From the NCBI RefSeq assembly GCF_004404055.1, contig NZ_SOHK01000021.1, positions 31,870 through 95,869 on the forward strand: a stretch of 64,000 nt of DNA, given 5' to 3'. Source of the stretch: Cryobacterium ruanii. Its GTDB lineage: Bacteria; Actinomycetota; Actinomycetes; Actinomycetales; Microbacteriaceae. The translations under genes and the position numbers were made by a program. This document shows positions 33,424 through 45,365 of the stretch, one piece after another (within the stretch, counting starts at the first letter, position 1; every line of letters begins with the position of its first letter). The notes below the pieces were generated by a model that was not told the origin of the DNA, ran no database searches, and saw nothing but the letters and a program-made list of their open reading frames with translations.

Positions 33424-36400
33424 TTGGCTGCTGCGCGCAACGCAACCACCAACTCACCCAAGAACGGCCGCTCAGCTGAGCGTCTGTCGTTCGCTAAGAT
33501 CAGCGACCACTTGAACGTTCCGGATCTGCTTGCTTTGCAGACCGAGAGCTTCGACTGGCTCGTCGGCAACGACATCTGGAAGGCTCGCGTCGCCGAGGCC
33601 CAGAAAGCCGGACGCCAAGACCTGCCGAATCGCACCGGGCTCGATGAGATCTTCGAGGAGATCTCTCCCATCGAAGACCTCGGCGAAACGATGCAGCTGT
33701 CGTTCACCAACCCGGAGCTCGAGCCGGAGAAGTACACCATTGACGAGTGCAAGGAAAAGGGTAAGACCTACTCCGCGCCCCTCTATGTGAACGCTGAGTT
33801 TATGAACCACCTCACCGGTGAGATCAAGACCCAGACCGTGTTCATGGGTGACTTCCCGCTGATGACCCCCAAGGGCACCTTCGTGATCAACGGCACCGAG
33901 CGTGTCGTCGTGTCGCAGCTGGTGCGTTCGCCGGGTGTGTACTTCAACCGCGAGCAGGAGAAGACGTCGGACAAGGACATCTATTCCGCCCGCGTCATCC
34001 CGAGCCGTGGTGCCTGGCTCGAATTCGAGATCGACAAGCGCGACCAGGTTGGCGTGCGCATCGACCGCAAGCGCAAGCAGTCCGTGACCGTGTTCCTGAA
34101 GGCCCTCGGCCTCACCAGCGAGCAGATCCTCGAGGAGTTCAAGGGCTACGCGTCCATCGAGCTCACCCTCGAGAAGGACAACATCCTCACCAAGGAAGAA
34201 GCCCTCAAGGACATCTACCGCAAGCTTCGTCCCGGCGAGCAGGTTGCCGCCGAGGCTGCGCGTGCGCTCCTCGACAACTTCTTCTTCAACTCCAAGCGCT
34301 ACGACCTGGCCAAGGTTGGTCGCTACAAGATCAACCGCAAGCTCGGACTCGAAGCCCCGCTGAGTGACTCAGTACTGACGCTCCAAGACATCCTGGCCAC
34401 GATCAAGTACCTGGTAGCCCTGCACGACAACCAGACCACCCTCAAGGGCCTGCGCGACGGCAAGATGACCGACATCAACATCGACATCGACGACATCGAC
34501 CACTTCGGTAACCGTCGTATCCGTGCCGTCGGCGAGCTCATCCAGAACCAGGTGCGCACCGGCCTGTCCCGCATGGAGCGCGTCGTTCGCGAGCGCATGA
34601 CCACGCAGGACATCGAAGCGATCACGCCGCAGACCCTGATCAACGTGCGCCCCGTCGTCGCCGCGATCAAGGAGTTCTTCGGTACCTCGCAGCTCTCGCA
34701 GTTCATGGACCAGAACAACCCGCTCGCAGGCCTCACGCACAAGCGTCGTCTCAGTGCGCTGGGCCCGGGTGGTCTGTCCCGTGACCGCGCCGGCGTCGAG
34801 GTGCGAGACGTTCACCCCTCGCACTACGGCCGCATGTGCCCCATTGAGACCCCGGAAGGCCCGAACATCGGCCTGATCGGTTCGCTCGCCTCATTCGCGC
34901 AGATCAACGCGTTCGGTTTCATCGAGACGCCGTACCGTCGCGTGCTGAACAACAAGGTCACCGAGACGATCGATTACCTCACCGCGAGCGAAGAGGACGA
35001 TTTCATCGTCGCTCAGGCCAACGCGCCGCTCACCAAGGACTCGCACTTTGCCGAGGCCCGCGTGCTCGCTCGTAAGAAGGGTGGCGAGGTTGACCTCGTT
35101 CCCGCTGAAGACATCGGCTACATGGATGTCTCGCCGCGCCAGATGGTGTCGGTCGCGACCAGCCTCATCCCGTTCCTCGAGCACGACGATGCAAACCGCG
35201 CGCTCATGGGCGCCAACATGCAGCGTCAGGCGGTGCCGCTGCTCCTTTCCGACAGCCCGCTCGTCGGAACCGGCATGGAGGTCTACACGGCCATCGACGC
35301 CGGTGACGTGCTCACCGCGCAGAAGCCGGGCGTGGTTTCCGAGGTGTCGGCCGACGTCGTCACCATCCAGCTCGATGAGGGCGGTACGCAGGACTACTAC
35401 CTGCGCAAGTTCTCGCGCTCCAACCAGGGCACGAGCTTCAACCACCGCGTGATCGTCAACGCCGGTGAGCGCATCGAAGCCGGCGAGGTAATCGCCGACG
35501 GACCCGCCACCGACCAGGGCGAACTCGCCCTCGGAAAGAACCTGCTCGTGGCATTCATGCCGTGGGAAGGCTACAACTTCGAGGATGCGATCATCCTGAG
35601 CCAGAACCTGGTGAAAGACGACACCCTCTCCTCGATTCACATCGAAGAGTACGAAGTGGATGCCCGCGACACCAAGCTGGGTAAGGAAGAGATCACTCGC
35701 GACCTGCCCAACGTGTCGCCGGACTTCCTCGCCGACCTCGACGAGCGCGGCATCATTCGCATCGGAGCCGAGGTTCGCCCCGGCGACATCCTCGTCGGCA
35801 AGGTCACGCCCAAGGGCGAGACCGAGCTTTCCGCTGAGGAACGCCTGCTGCGCGCCATCTTCAACGAGAAGAGCCGCGAAGTTCGCGACACCTCGCTCAA
35901 GGTTCCCCACGGTGAGCGCGGCACCATCATCGGTGTCAAGGTGTTCGACTCGCAGGACGGCGACGACGAGCTAGGCTCGGGCGTCAACCAGCGCGTGGTC
36001 GTGTTCATCGCCCAGAAGCGCAAGATCACCGAGGGCGACAAGCTCGCCGGTCGTCACGGCAACAAGGGTGTCATCTCCCGCATCCTGCCGATCGAGGACA
36101 TGCCGTTCCTCGCCGACGGTACTCCGGTCGACATCATCCTCAACCCGCTCGGAATCCCCGGTCGCATGAACTTCGGTCAGGTGCTTGAAACCCACCTCGG
36201 CTGGATTGCGAAGCAGGGGTGGAACGTCGAGGGTAAGCCGAAGTGGGCCGCTCGTCTTCCGGAGCACGCCTTCAGTGCCGCCCCCGGCACGAAGGTCGCC
36301 ACGCCAGTGTTCGACGGTGCGCTCGAGATCGAGATCGAGGGTCTTCTGGACTCCACGACCCTCACCCGCGACGGCGACCGCCTCATTGGTTCCACCGGAA

Positions 36401-36915
36401 AGACCCAGCTCTTCGACGGCCGCTCCGGCGAGCCGTTCCCGATGCCGGTGTCCGTTGGATACATGTACATCCTGAAGCTCCACCACCTCGTCGACGACAA
36501 GATTCACGCCCGTTCGACCGGGCCGTACTCCATGATCACGCAGCAGCCGCTGGGTGGTAAGGCGCAGTTCGGTGGACAGCGTTTCGGTGAGATGGAGGTG
36601 TGGGCGCTCGAAGCATACGGAGCCGCTTACGCCCTGCAGGAACTCCTGACCATCAAATCTGACGATATCCTCGGCCGCGTCAAGGTGTACGAGGCAATCG
36701 TCAAGGGTGAGAACATCCAGGAACCCGGCATTCCCGAGAGCTTCAAGGTTCTTATCAAGGAAATGCAGTCGCTCTGTCTGAACGTCGAGGTGCTCTCGGC
36801 CGACGGCACCGCAGTCAGCCTGCGCGACACGGATGACGAGGTGTTCCGCGCTGCGGAAGAACTCGGCATCAACATTTCCACCCGGTTTGAGTCGTCGTCC
36901 ATCGACGACATCTAA
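33424..36915 (+). CDS. rpoB: RNA polymerase beta subunit
   Basis: 1163 residues, normal for actinobacteria. TTG start with GGAGG nine bases before it. The rifampicin pocket reads [19 protein letters not shown] then [15 protein letters not shown], keeping the Asp, His and Ser residues that are changed in resistant strains, so a sensitive target is expected. Later segments include the conserved [13 protein letters not shown] and [13 protein letters not shown]. Forms the catalytic core with RpoC. 42 bp before rpoC, co-transcribed. Confidence 0.99.
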   Translation: MAAARNATTNSPKNGRSAERLSFAKISDHLNVPDLLALQTESFDWLVGNDIWKARVAEAQKAGRQDLPNRTGLDEIFEEISPIEDLGETMQLSFTNPELEPEKYTIDECKEKGKTYSAPLYVNAEFMNHLTGEIKTQTVFMGDFPLMTPKGTFVINGTERVVVSQLVRSPGVYFNREQEKTSDKDIYSARVIPSRGAWLEFEIDKRDQVGVRIDRKRKQSVTVFLKALGLTSEQILEEFKGYASIELTLEKDNILTKEEALKDIYRKLRPGEQVAAEAARALLDNFFFNSKRYDLAKVGRYKINRKLGLEAPLSDSVLTLQDILATIKYLVALHDNQTTLKGLRDGKMTDINIDIDDIDHFGNRRIRAVGELIQNQVRTGLSRMERVVRERMTTQDIEAITPQTLINVRPVVAAIKEFFGTSQLSQFMDQNNPLAGLTHKRRLSALGPGGLSRDRAGVEVRDVHPSHYGRMCPIETPEGPNIGLIGSLASFAQINAFGFIETPYRRVLNNKVTETIDYLTASEEDDFIVAQANAPLTKDSHFAEARVLARKKGGEVDLVPAEDIGYMDVSPRQMVSVATSLIPFLEHDDANRALMGANMQRQAVPLLLSDSPLVGTGMEVYTAIDAGDVLTAQKPGVVSEVSADVVTIQLDEGGTQDYYLRKFSRSNQGTSFNHRVIVNAGERIEAGEVIADGPATDQGELALGKNLLVAFMPWEGYNFEDAIILSQNLVKDDTLSSIHIEEYEVDARDTKLGKEEITRDLPNVSPDFLADLDERGIIRIGAEVRPGDILVGKVTPKGETELSAEERLLRAIFNEKSREVRDTSLKVPHGERGTIIGVKVFDSQDGDDELGSGVNQRVVVFIAQKRKITEGDKLAGRHGNKGVISRILPIEDMPFLADGTPVDIILNPLGIPGRMNFGQVLETHLGWIAKQGWNVEGKPKWAARLPEHAFSAAPGTKVATPVFDGALEIEIEGLLDSTTLTRDGDRLIGSTGKTQLFDGRSGEPFPMPVSVGYMYILKLHHLVDDKIHARSTGPYSMITQQPLGGKAQFGGQRFGEMEVWALEAYGAAYALQELLTIKSDDILGRVKVYEAIVKGENIQEPGIPESFKVLIKEMQSLCLNVEVLSADGTAVSLRDTDDEVFRAAEELGINISTRFESSSIDDI

Positions 36916-36957
36916 GCCCGGTCCAAAGAAACTTCGAAAACTTTCCAAGGAGAGAAA

Positions 36958-39900
36958 TTGCTCGACGTAACAACATTTGACGAGCTTCGTATTGGCCTGG
37001 CTACCGCAGACGACATCCGTCGCTGGTCGCACGGTGAGGTCAAGAAGCCCGAAACCATCAACTACCGCACGCTCAAGCCGGAAAAAGACGGCCTGTTCGG
37101 CGAGCAGATCTTCGGACCCTCACGGGACTGGGAATGCTCTTGTGGCAAGTACAAGCGTGTTCGCTTCAAAGGCATCGTCTGCGAGCGTTGCGGTGTAGAG
37201 GTCACGAAGTCGTCGGTGCGCCGTGAGCGCATGGGCCACATCGAACTCGCTGCCCCGGTCACGCACATCTGGTACTTCAAGGGTGTGCCCTCGCGTCTCG
37301 GTTACCTGCTGGACATGGCTCCGAAGGACCTCGAAAAGGTCATCTACTTCGCCGCATACATGGTCATCACGGTGGACGAAGACGGTCGTCACCAGGACAT
37401 GCCCGGCCTCGAGAACGAGCTGCGCCTCGAACTCAAGACCATCGAGTCCAGCCGTGACTCGCGCATCGCCGATCGCCTGCAGCGCCTCGAAACCGACCTC
37501 GCAGCACTGGAGGCCGAGGGCGCCAAGAGCGACCAAAAGAAGCGCACCAAGGACGCTGCTGAGAAGGAAATGGGCCAGATTCGCAAGTCTCTGGACGAGC
37601 AGATCGCGCACCTCGAGCGCGTGTGGGAAGACTTCCGCACCCTCAAGGTCGGCGACCTGAAGCCGGAAGACTCCGTCTTCCACGAGCTTCAGGACCGTTT
37701 CGGCATGTACTTCGAGGCCTATATGGGCGCCGAAGCCATCAAGAAGCGCCTTGAGGCGTTCGACCTGGTCACCGAAAGCGAAAACCTGCACCTGCAGATC
37801 GCCGAGGGCAAGGGTCAGAAGAAGATCCGTGCCATCAAGCGACTGCGCGTGGTCAACGCGTTCATCATGACCGGCAACTCGCCGGCCGGAATGGTGCTCG
37901 ACGTCGTTCCCGTGCTCCCGCCCGAACTGCGCCCGATGGTGCAGCTCGACGGTGGCCGCTTCGCCACCTCTGACCTCAACGACCTTTACCGTCGTGTGAT
38001 CAACCGCAACAACCGTCTGCGTCGTTTGCTCGACCTTGGTGCTCCCGAGATCATCGTGAACAACGAGAAGCGGATGCTGCAGGAGGCCGTCGATGCACTA
38101 TTCGACAACGGTCGTCGTGGTCGCCCGGTCACCGGTACCGGTAACCGTGCCCTCAAGTCCCTGAGCGACATGCTCAAGGGAAAGCAGGGTCGTTTCCGTC
38201 AGAACCTGCTCGGCAAGCGCGTGGACTACTCCGGCCGTTCGGTCATCGTGGTTGGCCCGCAGCTCAAGCTGCACCAGTGTGGTTTGCCCAAACAGATGGC
38301 ACTCGAGCTGTTCAAGCCGTTCGTGATCAAGCGCCTGATCGACCTGAGCCACGCTCAGAACATCAAGGCCGCCAAGCGTATGGTCGAGCGTTCGCGTCCC
38401 CAGGTCTGGGACGTGCTCGAGGAGATCATCCGCGAGCGCCCCGTCATGCTCAACCGTGCACCCACCCTGCACCGTCTGGGCATCCAGGCCTTCGAGCCTC
38501 AGCTCGTTGAAGGTAAGGCAATCCAGCTGCATCCCCTCGTCTGCGCGGCGTTCAACGCCGACTTCGACGGTGACCAGATGGCTGTCCACCTTCCGCTCTC
38601 GGTTGAGGCGCAGGCTGAGGCACGCATCCTGATGCTCGCCTCGAACAACATCCTCAAGCCGTCTGACGGCCGCCCGGTGACCCTGCCCACCCAGGACATG
38701 ATCATCGGTCTGCACCACCTCACCACGCTGAAGGACGGTGTTGTCGGCGAAGGCCGCGCATTCTCCAGCGTGTCCGAGGCCATTCTCGCGTTCGACCAGA
38801 AGTCGCTCGACCTGAATGCCAAGGTGCGCATCCGCTTGACCGACAAGTTCTTCACCGAGGGCACGCAGCCCGAGGGTGTCGAACTGGTCAACGGCCAGGC
38901 CGTCGGAACTGTTCTGGTCACAACGAGCCTCGGTCGCGCCATCTTCAACGAGGCGCTTCCGGCCGACTACCCGTACTTCGAAGACGTTGCCAACAAGGTC
39001 ACCATGTCGACCATTGTCAACGACCTCGCGGAGCGGTACGTCAAGGTGGAGGTTGCTGCAACCCTCGACCGGATCAAGGATGCCGGTTTCTACTGGGCAA
39101 CCCGTTCCGGTGTGACCGTTGCGCTCAGTGACATCCTCACCCCGCCGAACAAGCCGCAGATCGTTGCCGGCTATGAGAAGCAGGCCGCTAAGGTTCAGGC
39201 ACAGTTCGAGAAGGGTCTCACGACCGACCTCGAGCGTCGCCAGGAGCTCATCCAGATTTGGACCCGTGCCACGGAAGACGTTGCCGCAGCGATGCAGGCG
39301 AACTTCCCGGCTGACAACACCATCAACCGCATGGTCACCTCTGGTGCTCGTGGTAACTGGCTGCAGGTGCGAAACATCGCCGGCATGCGAGGCCTCGTGA
39401 ACAACCCGAAGGGTGAGATCATCCCTCGCCCGATCATCTCGAGCTACCGCGAAGGCCTGTCCGTCGCCGAGTACTTCATTGCTACTCACGGTGCTCGTAA
39501 GGGACTGGCCGACACGGCTCTGCGTACCGCTGACTCGGGATACCTCACGCGTCGTCTCGTGGACGTCTCGCAGGATGTCATCATCCGTGAAGACGACTGC
39601 GGAACGACGAAGGGTCTCGAACTGCCCATCGCCGGAACCGATGCCACGACCGGTGCGCTCTTGCGTGACGAAGACGGCGGCCTGCTGGTCGACTTCAACG
39701 TCGAGAACGCGGTCTACGCCCGCAGCCTGGCCGCAGCCGCGGTCAACGCTGCCGGTGAGGTCATCGCCGACGCCGGAGACGACGTCGGAGACGTGCTCAT
39801 CGCGAAGCTCATTATCGGTGGTGTCGAAACCATCAAGGTGCGCTCAGTGCTCACGTGTGAGTCGGCCGTCGGTGTGTGTGCGGTCTGCTACGGCCGTTCT

Positions 39901-40881
39901 CTCGCCACGGGCCAGCTCGTTGACATCGGTGAGGCCGTCGGTATCATCGCCGCGCAGTCCATCGGTGAGCCCGGCACCCAGCTGACCATGCGTACCTTCC
40001 ACACGGGTGGGTCGGCATCCGCTGACGACATCACCCAGGGTCTGCCGCGTGTTCAGGAGCTGTTCGAAGCGCGTACTCCCAAGGGTGCATCGCCGATCGT
40101 CGACTCCGCCGGACGCATCACGATCGAGGATTCGGACAAGGGCCGCAAGGTCATCCTGACCCCCGACAACGGCGACGAAGCAATCGCTTACCCGGTGCTG
40201 AAGCGTTCGACCCTGCTCGTCGAGGACGGCCAGCACGTCGAGCTCGGACAGCAGATCATCATCGGCGCCGTCGACCCGAAGGAAGTTCTTCGAGTCAAGG
40301 GTGTTCGCGCGGTGCAGAAGCACCTCGTCTCCGGTGTGCAGGAGGTTTACCGTTCGCAGGGTGTGCCGATTCACGACAAGCACATCGAGGTCATCGTTCG
40401 CCAGATGCTTCGCAAGGTGACCGTCGTCGAACACGGAGACACCGGGCTGCTTCCGGGCGAGCTCGTTGACCGGTTGAAGTACAACGACCTCAACCGCACC
40501 GCGCTTACCGAAGGCAAGAAGACGGCATCCGCTCGCCAGGAGGTCATGGGTATCACCAAGGCATCCCTGGCGACCGAGTCCTGGCTGTCGGCCGCTTCCT
40601 TCCAGGAGACCACCCGGGTTCTGACCCAGGCGGCCATGGAAGGCAAGAGCGACCCGCTGATGGGCCTCAAGGAAAACGTCATCATCGGTAAGTTGATCCC
40701 CGCCGGCACCGGTCTTCCCCGCTACCGCGACGTCACCGTCGAGGCAACGGAAGACGCCAAGGCTGAGCGTTACCCGAACCGCATCTTCACCGAAGATGCC
40801 ACGTTCAACGAGGGTGACCTGAGCTTCGTCGACTTCGACAGCTTTTCGTCGGACGACCTGGCTCCGGGTACGTACAACTAG
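36958..40881 (+). CDS. rpoC: RNA polymerase beta' subunit
   Basis: 1307 residues. The N-terminal zinc site is [20 protein letters not shown], the magnesium loop is [12 protein letters not shown], and the second zinc site near residue 890 includes [13 protein letters not shown]. The TTG start follows AAGGAGAG. Downstream of rpoB in the conserved order and followed by a strong terminator. Confidence 0.99.
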   Translation: MLDVTTFDELRIGLATADDIRRWSHGEVKKPETINYRTLKPEKDGLFGEQIFGPSRDWECSCGKYKRVRFKGIVCERCGVEVTKSSVRRERMGHIELAAPVTHIWYFKGVPSRLGYLLDMAPKDLEKVIYFAAYMVITVDEDGRHQDMPGLENELRLELKTIESSRDSRIADRLQRLETDLAALEAEGAKSDQKKRTKDAAEKEMGQIRKSLDEQIAHLERVWEDFRTLKVGDLKPEDSVFHELQDRFGMYFEAYMGAEAIKKRLEAFDLVTESENLHLQIAEGKGQKKIRAIKRLRVVNAFIMTGNSPAGMVLDVVPVLPPELRPMVQLDGGRFATSDLNDLYRRVINRNNRLRRLLDLGAPEIIVNNEKRMLQEAVDALFDNGRRGRPVTGTGNRALKSLSDMLKGKQGRFRQNLLGKRVDYSGRSVIVVGPQLKLHQCGLPKQMALELFKPFVIKRLIDLSHAQNIKAAKRMVERSRPQVWDVLEEIIRERPVMLNRAPTLHRLGIQAFEPQLVEGKAIQLHPLVCAAFNADFDGDQMAVHLPLSVEAQAEARILMLASNNILKPSDGRPVTLPTQDMIIGLHHLTTLKDGVVGEGRAFSSVSEAILAFDQKSLDLNAKVRIRLTDKFFTEGTQPEGVELVNGQAVGTVLVTTSLGRAIFNEALPADYPYFEDVANKVTMSTIVNDLAERYVKVEVAATLDRIKDAGFYWATRSGVTVALSDILTPPNKPQIVAGYEKQAAKVQAQFEKGLTTDLERRQELIQIWTRATEDVAAAMQANFPADNTINRMVTSGARGNWLQVRNIAGMRGLVNNPKGEIIPRPIISSYREGLSVAEYFIATHGARKGLADTALRTADSGYLTRRLVDVSQDVIIREDDCGTTKGLELPIAGTDATTGALLRDEDGGLLVDFNVENAVYARSLAAAAVNAAGEVIADAGDDVGDVLIAKLIIGGVETIKVRSVLTCESAVGVCAVCYGRSLATGQLVDIGEAVGIIAAQSIGEPGTQLTMRTFHTGGSASADDITQGLPRVQELFEARTPKGASPIVDSAGRITIEDSDKGRKVILTPDNGDEAIAYPVLKRSTLLVEDGQHVELGQQIIIGAVDPKEVLRVKGVRAVQKHLVSGVQEVYRSQGVPIHDKHIEVIVRQMLRKVTVVEHGDTGLLPGELVDRLKYNDLNRTALTEGKKTASARQEVMGITKASLATESWLSAASFQETTRVLTQAAMEGKSDPLMGLKENVIIGKLIPAGTGLPRYRDVTVEATEDAKAERYPNRIFTEDATFNEGDLSFVDFDSFSSDDLAPGTYN

Positions 40882-40901
40882 GAACCAGCAGCTCTAAACG
40901 G

Positions 40902-40927
40902 ATGGCCCCTGCTTCGGCAGGGGCCAT
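40902..40927 (+). terminator. rpoBC terminator
   Basis: A 26-base element: ATGGCCCCTGC and GCAGGGGCCAT form an 11-bp stem closed by a TTCG tetraloop (with the C-G closing pair), 20 bp after the rpoC stop, followed by TCGGCTTTAAA. An extremely stable intrinsic terminator stem, with a short T-run. Confidence 0.85.
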
Positions 40928-41022
40928 TCGGCTTTAAAGCGTTCGAGCGGAGAACGGCGGCTGGCTCAGCCGTACGACCGGAACTAGAACAAAAAAAGTG
41001 GGGAAAGGGGGAAAAGGGACGT

Positions 41023-41028
41023 ATACTC
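41023..41028 (+). promoter_or_regulatory. Candidate -10 box for the pilus operon
   Basis: TATACT matches TATAAT at five of six positions, 40 bp before the pilB start. A polypurine stretch (A-run, then GGGGAAAGGGGG) precedes it, but no good -35 box is seen, so an alternative sigma factor or activator may be needed. Confidence 0.45.
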
Positions 41029-41067
41029 GCTTTCAGGCCTAATGTAACCAGTTCGGGGGAGACTTGC

Positions 41068-42738
41068 GTGGCAACCCTGACCGAAATTCTCATCCTGCAC
41101 GGGCTGCTGCCGATCGAAGCGCTCGACACGCTCCTGGCTGGGGATCCGGCCGATGAGGGCGCCGTTCGCCGGCTTGTCGACAGCGGAGTGATCACCGAGC
41201 TGCAGTTTGCGCAGGCGCGAGCCGCGCAGGCCAACCTTCCCTTTGTCGAACTGCTCGAGTATTCGGTTGAGGCGGGTGCCCTCGCTCTCGTGTCGCCGCT
41301 GGTCTGTCGACGACACGAAGTGCTGCCAATTGGAATTGAGGGCGGGCGGCTCGTGCTCGCAATGGTGGATCCCGGTAACGTGTTTGCGCTCGACGATGTC
41401 GGCGAAGCCTCTCGAATGCGAGTGTCCCCGATGGTGGCCGAACGCAGCGACCTGCTCGCTGCGATCGCGCGATTTCATCGCGCCGATGGCGAACTCAGTA
41501 ACCTCACCACCACGCTCGAGGAAGAGCACGATTCGATCCTGTCGACTCCCGATCCGAGCGATGAGGCCAGCGACGACGCTGCGCCCATTGTGCGGTTCGT
41601 CAACCTGCTCGTGAGCCAGGCCATCCAGGACAAGGCCAGCGATATACACATCGAACCCGGTGAAGCCAGCCTGCGGGTGCGATACCGCATCGACGGTGTC
41701 CTGCACGAGATGCCGAGCGCACCGAAGAGCATTCAGAACGGCGTCATCAGCCGCCTGAAGATCATGGCAGACATCGACATCGCCGAGCGCCGCAAACCGC
41801 AGGACGGCCGCATGTCGGTCAGCCACGGTGGTCGCAAGATCGACCTGCGCGTGGCCACCCTGCCGACGGTCTGGGGTGAGAAGGTCGTCATGCGTATCCT
41901 CGACAACTCGACCACGAGCATGGACCTGCGCGATCTCTCCCTGCTCGACCACAACTATGACGCCTTTAAGACGGCCTACTCGAAGCCGTACGGAATGATC
42001 CTGGTGACCGGGCCCACCGGGTCGGGCAAGTCGACGACCCTGTACACGACCCTGTATTCGGTGGCTCGCCCGGAGATCAATGTGATCACCGTCGAAGATC
42101 CGGTGGAGTACCGCATGGTCGGCATCAACCAGGTGCAGGTGAATCCGAAGGCGGGACTCACCTTCGCGAGTGCCTTGCGCAGCATTCTGCGGTGCGATCC
42201 CGACGTCGTTCTGCTCGGCGAGATTCGCGACCACGAGACCGCCCAGATCGCTATTGAGGCAGCGCTCACCGGGCACCTCGTGCTCTCCACCCTGCACACC
42301 AACAATGCACCGAGCGCGGTCACGCGCCTGACCGAAATGGGAATCGAACCCTTTCTCGTGGGCAGCGCGCTCGACTGCGTCGTCGCCCAGCGCCTGGCCC
42401 GCCGCCTGTGCGAACGCTGCAAACTGCCTGACTTGCGGAGTCGGGAGCAGCTCGCGCACCTGCGATTTCCGCTCGAGCCAGAGTTGGCGCTGCCCGTCAT
42501 CTACCAAGCGAACGGATGCGCCAGCTGCTCCAATACCGGCTACCGCGGGCGGCTCGCCGTGCACGAGGTGATGACGGTGACCGAGGAGATCGAGCGGCTG
42601 TGCGTGGCGCGTGCATCGAGCGTGGAGATCGCGCTCACCGCGCAGGAGCAGGGAATGGTCAGCCTTCGGGACGATGGCTGGGCCAAGGTCGGGCTCGGGT
42701 TCACCTCGGTGGACGAAATTCTGCGAGTGGTCGCTTAG
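41068..42738 (+). CDS. pilB: Type IV pilus extension ATPase
   Basis: 556 residues. N-terminal MshEN-type region, then the GspE/PilB ATPase: Walker A GPTGSGKS at about 315-322, the Asp box ITVEDPVEYR, Walker B VVLLGEIRDHETA, and the His box TGHLVLSTLHTN. Two CxxC pairs (Cys448/451 and Cys484/487) form the zinc site of PilB/GspE. It powers pilus assembly at the membrane base. First gene of a ten-gene operon. Confidence 0.95.
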   Translation: MATLTEILILHGLLPIEALDTLLAGDPADEGAVRRLVDSGVITELQFAQARAAQANLPFVELLEYSVEAGALALVSPLVCRRHEVLPIGIEGGRLVLAMVDPGNVFALDDVGEASRMRVSPMVAERSDLLAAIARFHRADGELSNLTTTLEEEHDSILSTPDPSDEASDDAAPIVRFVNLLVSQAIQDKASDIHIEPGEASLRVRYRIDGVLHEMPSAPKSIQNGVISRLKIMADIDIAERRKPQDGRMSVSHGGRKIDLRVATLPTVWGEKVVMRILDNSTTSMDLRDLSLLDHNYDAFKTAYSKPYGMILVTGPTGSGKSTTLYTTLYSVARPEINVITVEDPVEYRMVGINQVQVNPKAGLTFASALRSILRCDPDVVLLGEIRDHETAQIAIEAALTGHLVLSTLHTNNAPSAVTRLTEMGIEPFLVGSALDCVVAQRLARRLCERCKLPDLRSREQLAHLRFPLEPELALPVIYQANGCASCSNTGYRGRLAVHEVMTVTEEIERLCVARASSVEIALTAQEQGMVSLRDDGWAKVGLGFTSVDEILRVVA

Positions 42739-42756
42739 GTCGAGAGGACAGTTACG

Positions 42757-43986
42757 ATGAGTCAGGAAATTTACGAGATTCCGGTTATGCCACCGGGCGT
42801 CGCTGGGGAAGGTTGGCTGCTCGACGACCCCGATCGTGACGTCGGGCCGGACCCCGCGCTGGTCGCGGCGTTGCGCGAGGTCGTCGTTCAGAGCGCCTCC
42901 GACCTGCACGTGACGGCGGGGGCGCCGCCGTGTATCCGCCTCGACGGCGGGCTGCGGCCGATTGCCAAAGCCGCGGTGTGGAAGCGTGACAAGGTCGCCA
43001 CCGCGTTGTTCAGCCTGCTGACCACCGAGCAGCGGCGCCAGTTCGAGGACGACCTCGAGCTTGACTTCGCCTACACGACCGCGGGGGCCCGGTTCCGGGT
43101 GAATTACTTTCAGCAGCGTGGAAGCGTGGGTGGTGCCTTTCGCCTTATTCCGGGGGAGATCAAACAGCTCGGCGAGCTCGGTGTGCCCGATGCGGTGGCC
43201 CAGTTCGCCCAGCTGGCCCGAGGTCTGGTGCTCGTGACCGGTCCCACCGGATCAGGCAAATCGACGACCCTGGCCGCGCTCATCGATCTGGTCAACCGCA
43301 CCCGTGCTGACCATATCGTCACGGTGGAAGACCCGATCGAGTTTCTGCACCAGCACCAGAAATCCTTAATCAACCAGCGTGAGGTCGGCAACGACACTCA
43401 TAGTTTCGCATCCGCCCTCAAACACGTGCTGCGGCAGGACCCCGATGTGATTTTGATCGGCGAGCTGCGCGACCTCGAGACGGTCTCCGTGGCCCTGACC
43501 GCGGCTGAAACCGGCCACCTCGTGTTTGCGACCCTGCACACCCAGGACGCCGCCCAGACCATTGACCGGGTCATCGACGTGTTCCCGCCCTACCAGCAGG
43601 GGCAGGTGCGGGCCCAGCTCGCCGCGACCCTGCAGGGCGTCGTCTGCCAGGCCCTGGTGAAGAAGGTCGGAGGCGGCCGGGTCGTCGCAACCGAAATTCT
43701 CATCGTCACGCCAGCCGTCGCCAACCTCATTCGCGAGGGCAAGACCTACCAGATCGCTTCCGCCATGCAGGCCGGACGAGCCCTGGGCATGCACACTATG
43801 GACCAGCACCTCGCCGAACTCGTCAATGCCGGGTCGATTACCCGCAAGGCCGCCGAGGACAAGGCGCAGGACCAGGACAGCCTTGCCCAGCTGATTCGTA
43901 AATCGGACGTCACTGACCTCGCCGCCGGGCCGTCGGGGTTTGACGGTATCGACTTCGGCGACTCGTACTCCAACCGGGAACAGTAG
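42757..43986 (+). CDS. pilT: Type IV pilus retraction ATPase
   Basis: 409 residues. Walker A GPTGSGKS, ILIGELRDLETV (Walker B), TGHLVFATLHTQDAAQTIDR and the PilT-specific segment NLIREGKTYQIASAMQ. It lacks the cysteine-pair zinc site of PilB. Drives pilus retraction, hence twitching or DNA uptake. The stop overlaps the pilC start by one base (TAGTG). Confidence 0.95.
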   Translation: MSQEIYEIPVMPPGVAGEGWLLDDPDRDVGPDPALVAALREVVVQSASDLHVTAGAPPCIRLDGGLRPIAKAAVWKRDKVATALFSLLTTEQRRQFEDDLELDFAYTTAGARFRVNYFQQRGSVGGAFRLIPGEIKQLGELGVPDAVAQFAQLARGLVLVTGPTGSGKSTTLAALIDLVNRTRADHIVTVEDPIEFLHQHQKSLINQREVGNDTHSFASALKHVLRQDPDVILIGELRDLETVSVALTAAETGHLVFATLHTQDAAQTIDRVIDVFPPYQQGQVRAQLAATLQGVVCQALVKKVGGGRVVATEILIVTPAVANLIREGKTYQIASAMQAGRALGMHTMDQHLAELVNAGSITRKAAEDKAQDQDSLAQLIRKSDVTDLAAGPSGFDGIDFGDSYSNREQ

Positions 43987-45215
43987 TGACCGCCAGTGGT
44001 GTCTTCGCGTACAGGGGCCGCACAGCGGTCGGCAAGATCGTCACCGGTCGACTGGATGCCGCCTCCGAGAACGCCGCAATGCAGCGCCTGCGCGGCATGG
44101 GGCTCGCGCCGATTTCGGTGGCCGAGGTCAACGTGGGTACCGGCCTGAAACGAGAAGTGCGCATTCCGGGTTTCAGCAAGGGCGTCGGGCTGAAGGACCT
44201 CGCCGTCATGAGTCGACAGATGGCGACCATGACGAGTGCCGGGCTGTCCCTGCTGCGTACCCTGAACATCCTTTCGGAGCAGACCGAGAACCCGCAACTT
44301 GCCCGCATTATGGCGACCATTCGCTCCGAGGTGGAGACCGGGTCGTCGCTCTCCGAGGCGATGATGAAACACACCGCGGTGTTCCCGCCGATCATGATCA
44401 ACCTCGTGCGGGCCGGGGAGACCGGCGGGTTCCTTGAAAGCTCGCTCACCTCCGTGGCCGCCAACTTCGAGTCGGAGGTGAAGCTGCGCGACACGATCAA
44501 GTCGGCGCTCGCCTACCCGGTGGTGGTGTTGATCATGGCGGTACTCGCCGTCATTGGCATGCTGATCTTCATCGTTCCGGTGTTCGAAAAGATGTTCGCG
44601 GGCCTCGGCGGGGAGTTGCCGCTGCCGACCCAGTTTCTCGTGGTGCTGTCGAAAATGATGGTCTGGCTCGGTCCGCTGTTGATCGTGCTCGGCACCGCCT
44701 TCGCGTTCTGGTGGCGCATCAATAAGAACACCGAAGCGGTTCGTCGCCGGGTCGACCCATTCAAGCTCAAGTTGCCGGTGTTCGGGCCCTTGCTCATGAA
44801 GCTCGCCATTGCGCGCTTTAGCCGAAACTTCTCGACCATGATCGCCGCCGGAGTGCCCATCTTGCAGTCGCTGGCCATTGTCGGCGAGACGAGCGGTAAC
44901 TGGGTGATTGAATCCGCGCTGCGCAAGGTGGCCGATTCGGTGCGGCAAGGCGGGTCGATCGCCGGGCCGCTGGCGCAGGCGCCGATCTTCCCACCTATGG
45001 TCGTGCAGATGATCGCCGTCGGTGAAGACGCCGGCGCCCTGGAGGACATGCTGGCCAAGGTCGCCGATTTCTACGACCAGGAGGTGCAGGCCACGACCGA
45101 GCAGTTGACAGCCCTCATCGAACCGCTCATGATCGCGTTCATCGGGGTGGTGATCGGCGGCATGATCGTGGCACTGTACCTGCCGATGTTCAGCATCTTC
45201 GAATACGTGAAATAG
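43986..45215 (+). CDS. pilC: Type IV pilus inner-membrane platform protein
   Basis: 409 residues with two T2SSF domains. The first carries MATMTSAGLSLLRTLNILSE and LVRAGETGGFLE; the second SRNFSTMIAAGVPILQSLAI and IAVGEDAGALEDMLAKVADF. Three membrane helices. GTG start overlapping the pilT stop. Confidence 0.95.
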   Translation: MTASGVFAYRGRTAVGKIVTGRLDAASENAAMQRLRGMGLAPISVAEVNVGTGLKREVRIPGFSKGVGLKDLAVMSRQMATMTSAGLSLLRTLNILSEQTENPQLARIMATIRSEVETGSSLSEAMMKHTAVFPPIMINLVRAGETGGFLESSLTSVAANFESEVKLRDTIKSALAYPVVVLIMAVLAVIGMLIFIVPVFEKMFAGLGGELPLPTQFLVVLSKMMVWLGPLLIVLGTAFAFWWRINKNTEAVRRRVDPFKLKLPVFGPLLMKLAIARFSRNFSTMIAAGVPILQSLAIVGETSGNWVIESALRKVADSVRQGGSIAGPLAQAPIFPPMVVQMIAVGEDAGALEDMLAKVADFYDQEVQATTEQLTALIEPLMIAFIGVVIGGMIVALYLPMFSIFEYVK

Positions 45216-45239
45216 TCCGTCGAAGCGGGGAGGAAACGA

Positions 45240-45274
45240 GTTTTCGAGATGCCCCCCATTAAGGGGCAGAAAAC
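45240..45274 (+). promoter_or_regulatory. Stem-loop between pilC and the pilin gene
   Basis: GTTTTC-gaga-TGCCCC pairs with GGGGCA-GAAAAC around a 7-nt loop: 12 base pairs with a 4-nt bulge. It starts 25 bases after pilC. There is no U-tract, so it looks more like a processing or stability element, allowing separate high expression of the pilin, than a terminator. Confidence 0.5.
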
Positions 45275-45365
45275 CGTAAGATCAGTTCCAGTGCGAATGT
45301 GGCATTTCCCATATTCCCATTTTTCCCAGCCCACAGCAGTTCCACAGCATAAGGAAACCACGCTC

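Noticed and set aside
34891..35910. Long minus-strand frame opposite rpoB
   Set aside because: Antisense shadow of a highly biased high-GC gene, with no ribosome site or recognisable domain.
35971..37032. Minus-strand frame opposite the rpoB-rpoC junction
   Set aside because: Shadow frame; composition is that of reversed rpoB codons.
38098..39489. 463-codon minus-strand frame opposite rpoC
   Set aside because: Shadow frame, no domain pattern.
40984..42909. 641-codon minus-strand frame opposite pilB
   Set aside because: Antisense to a clear PilB gene; His/Gln/Arg-rich composition typical of shadows.
45216..45365. c-di-GMP riboswitch before the pilin gene
   Set aside because: Expected by analogy with clostridial pilus genes, but the conserved GEMM core could not be found.
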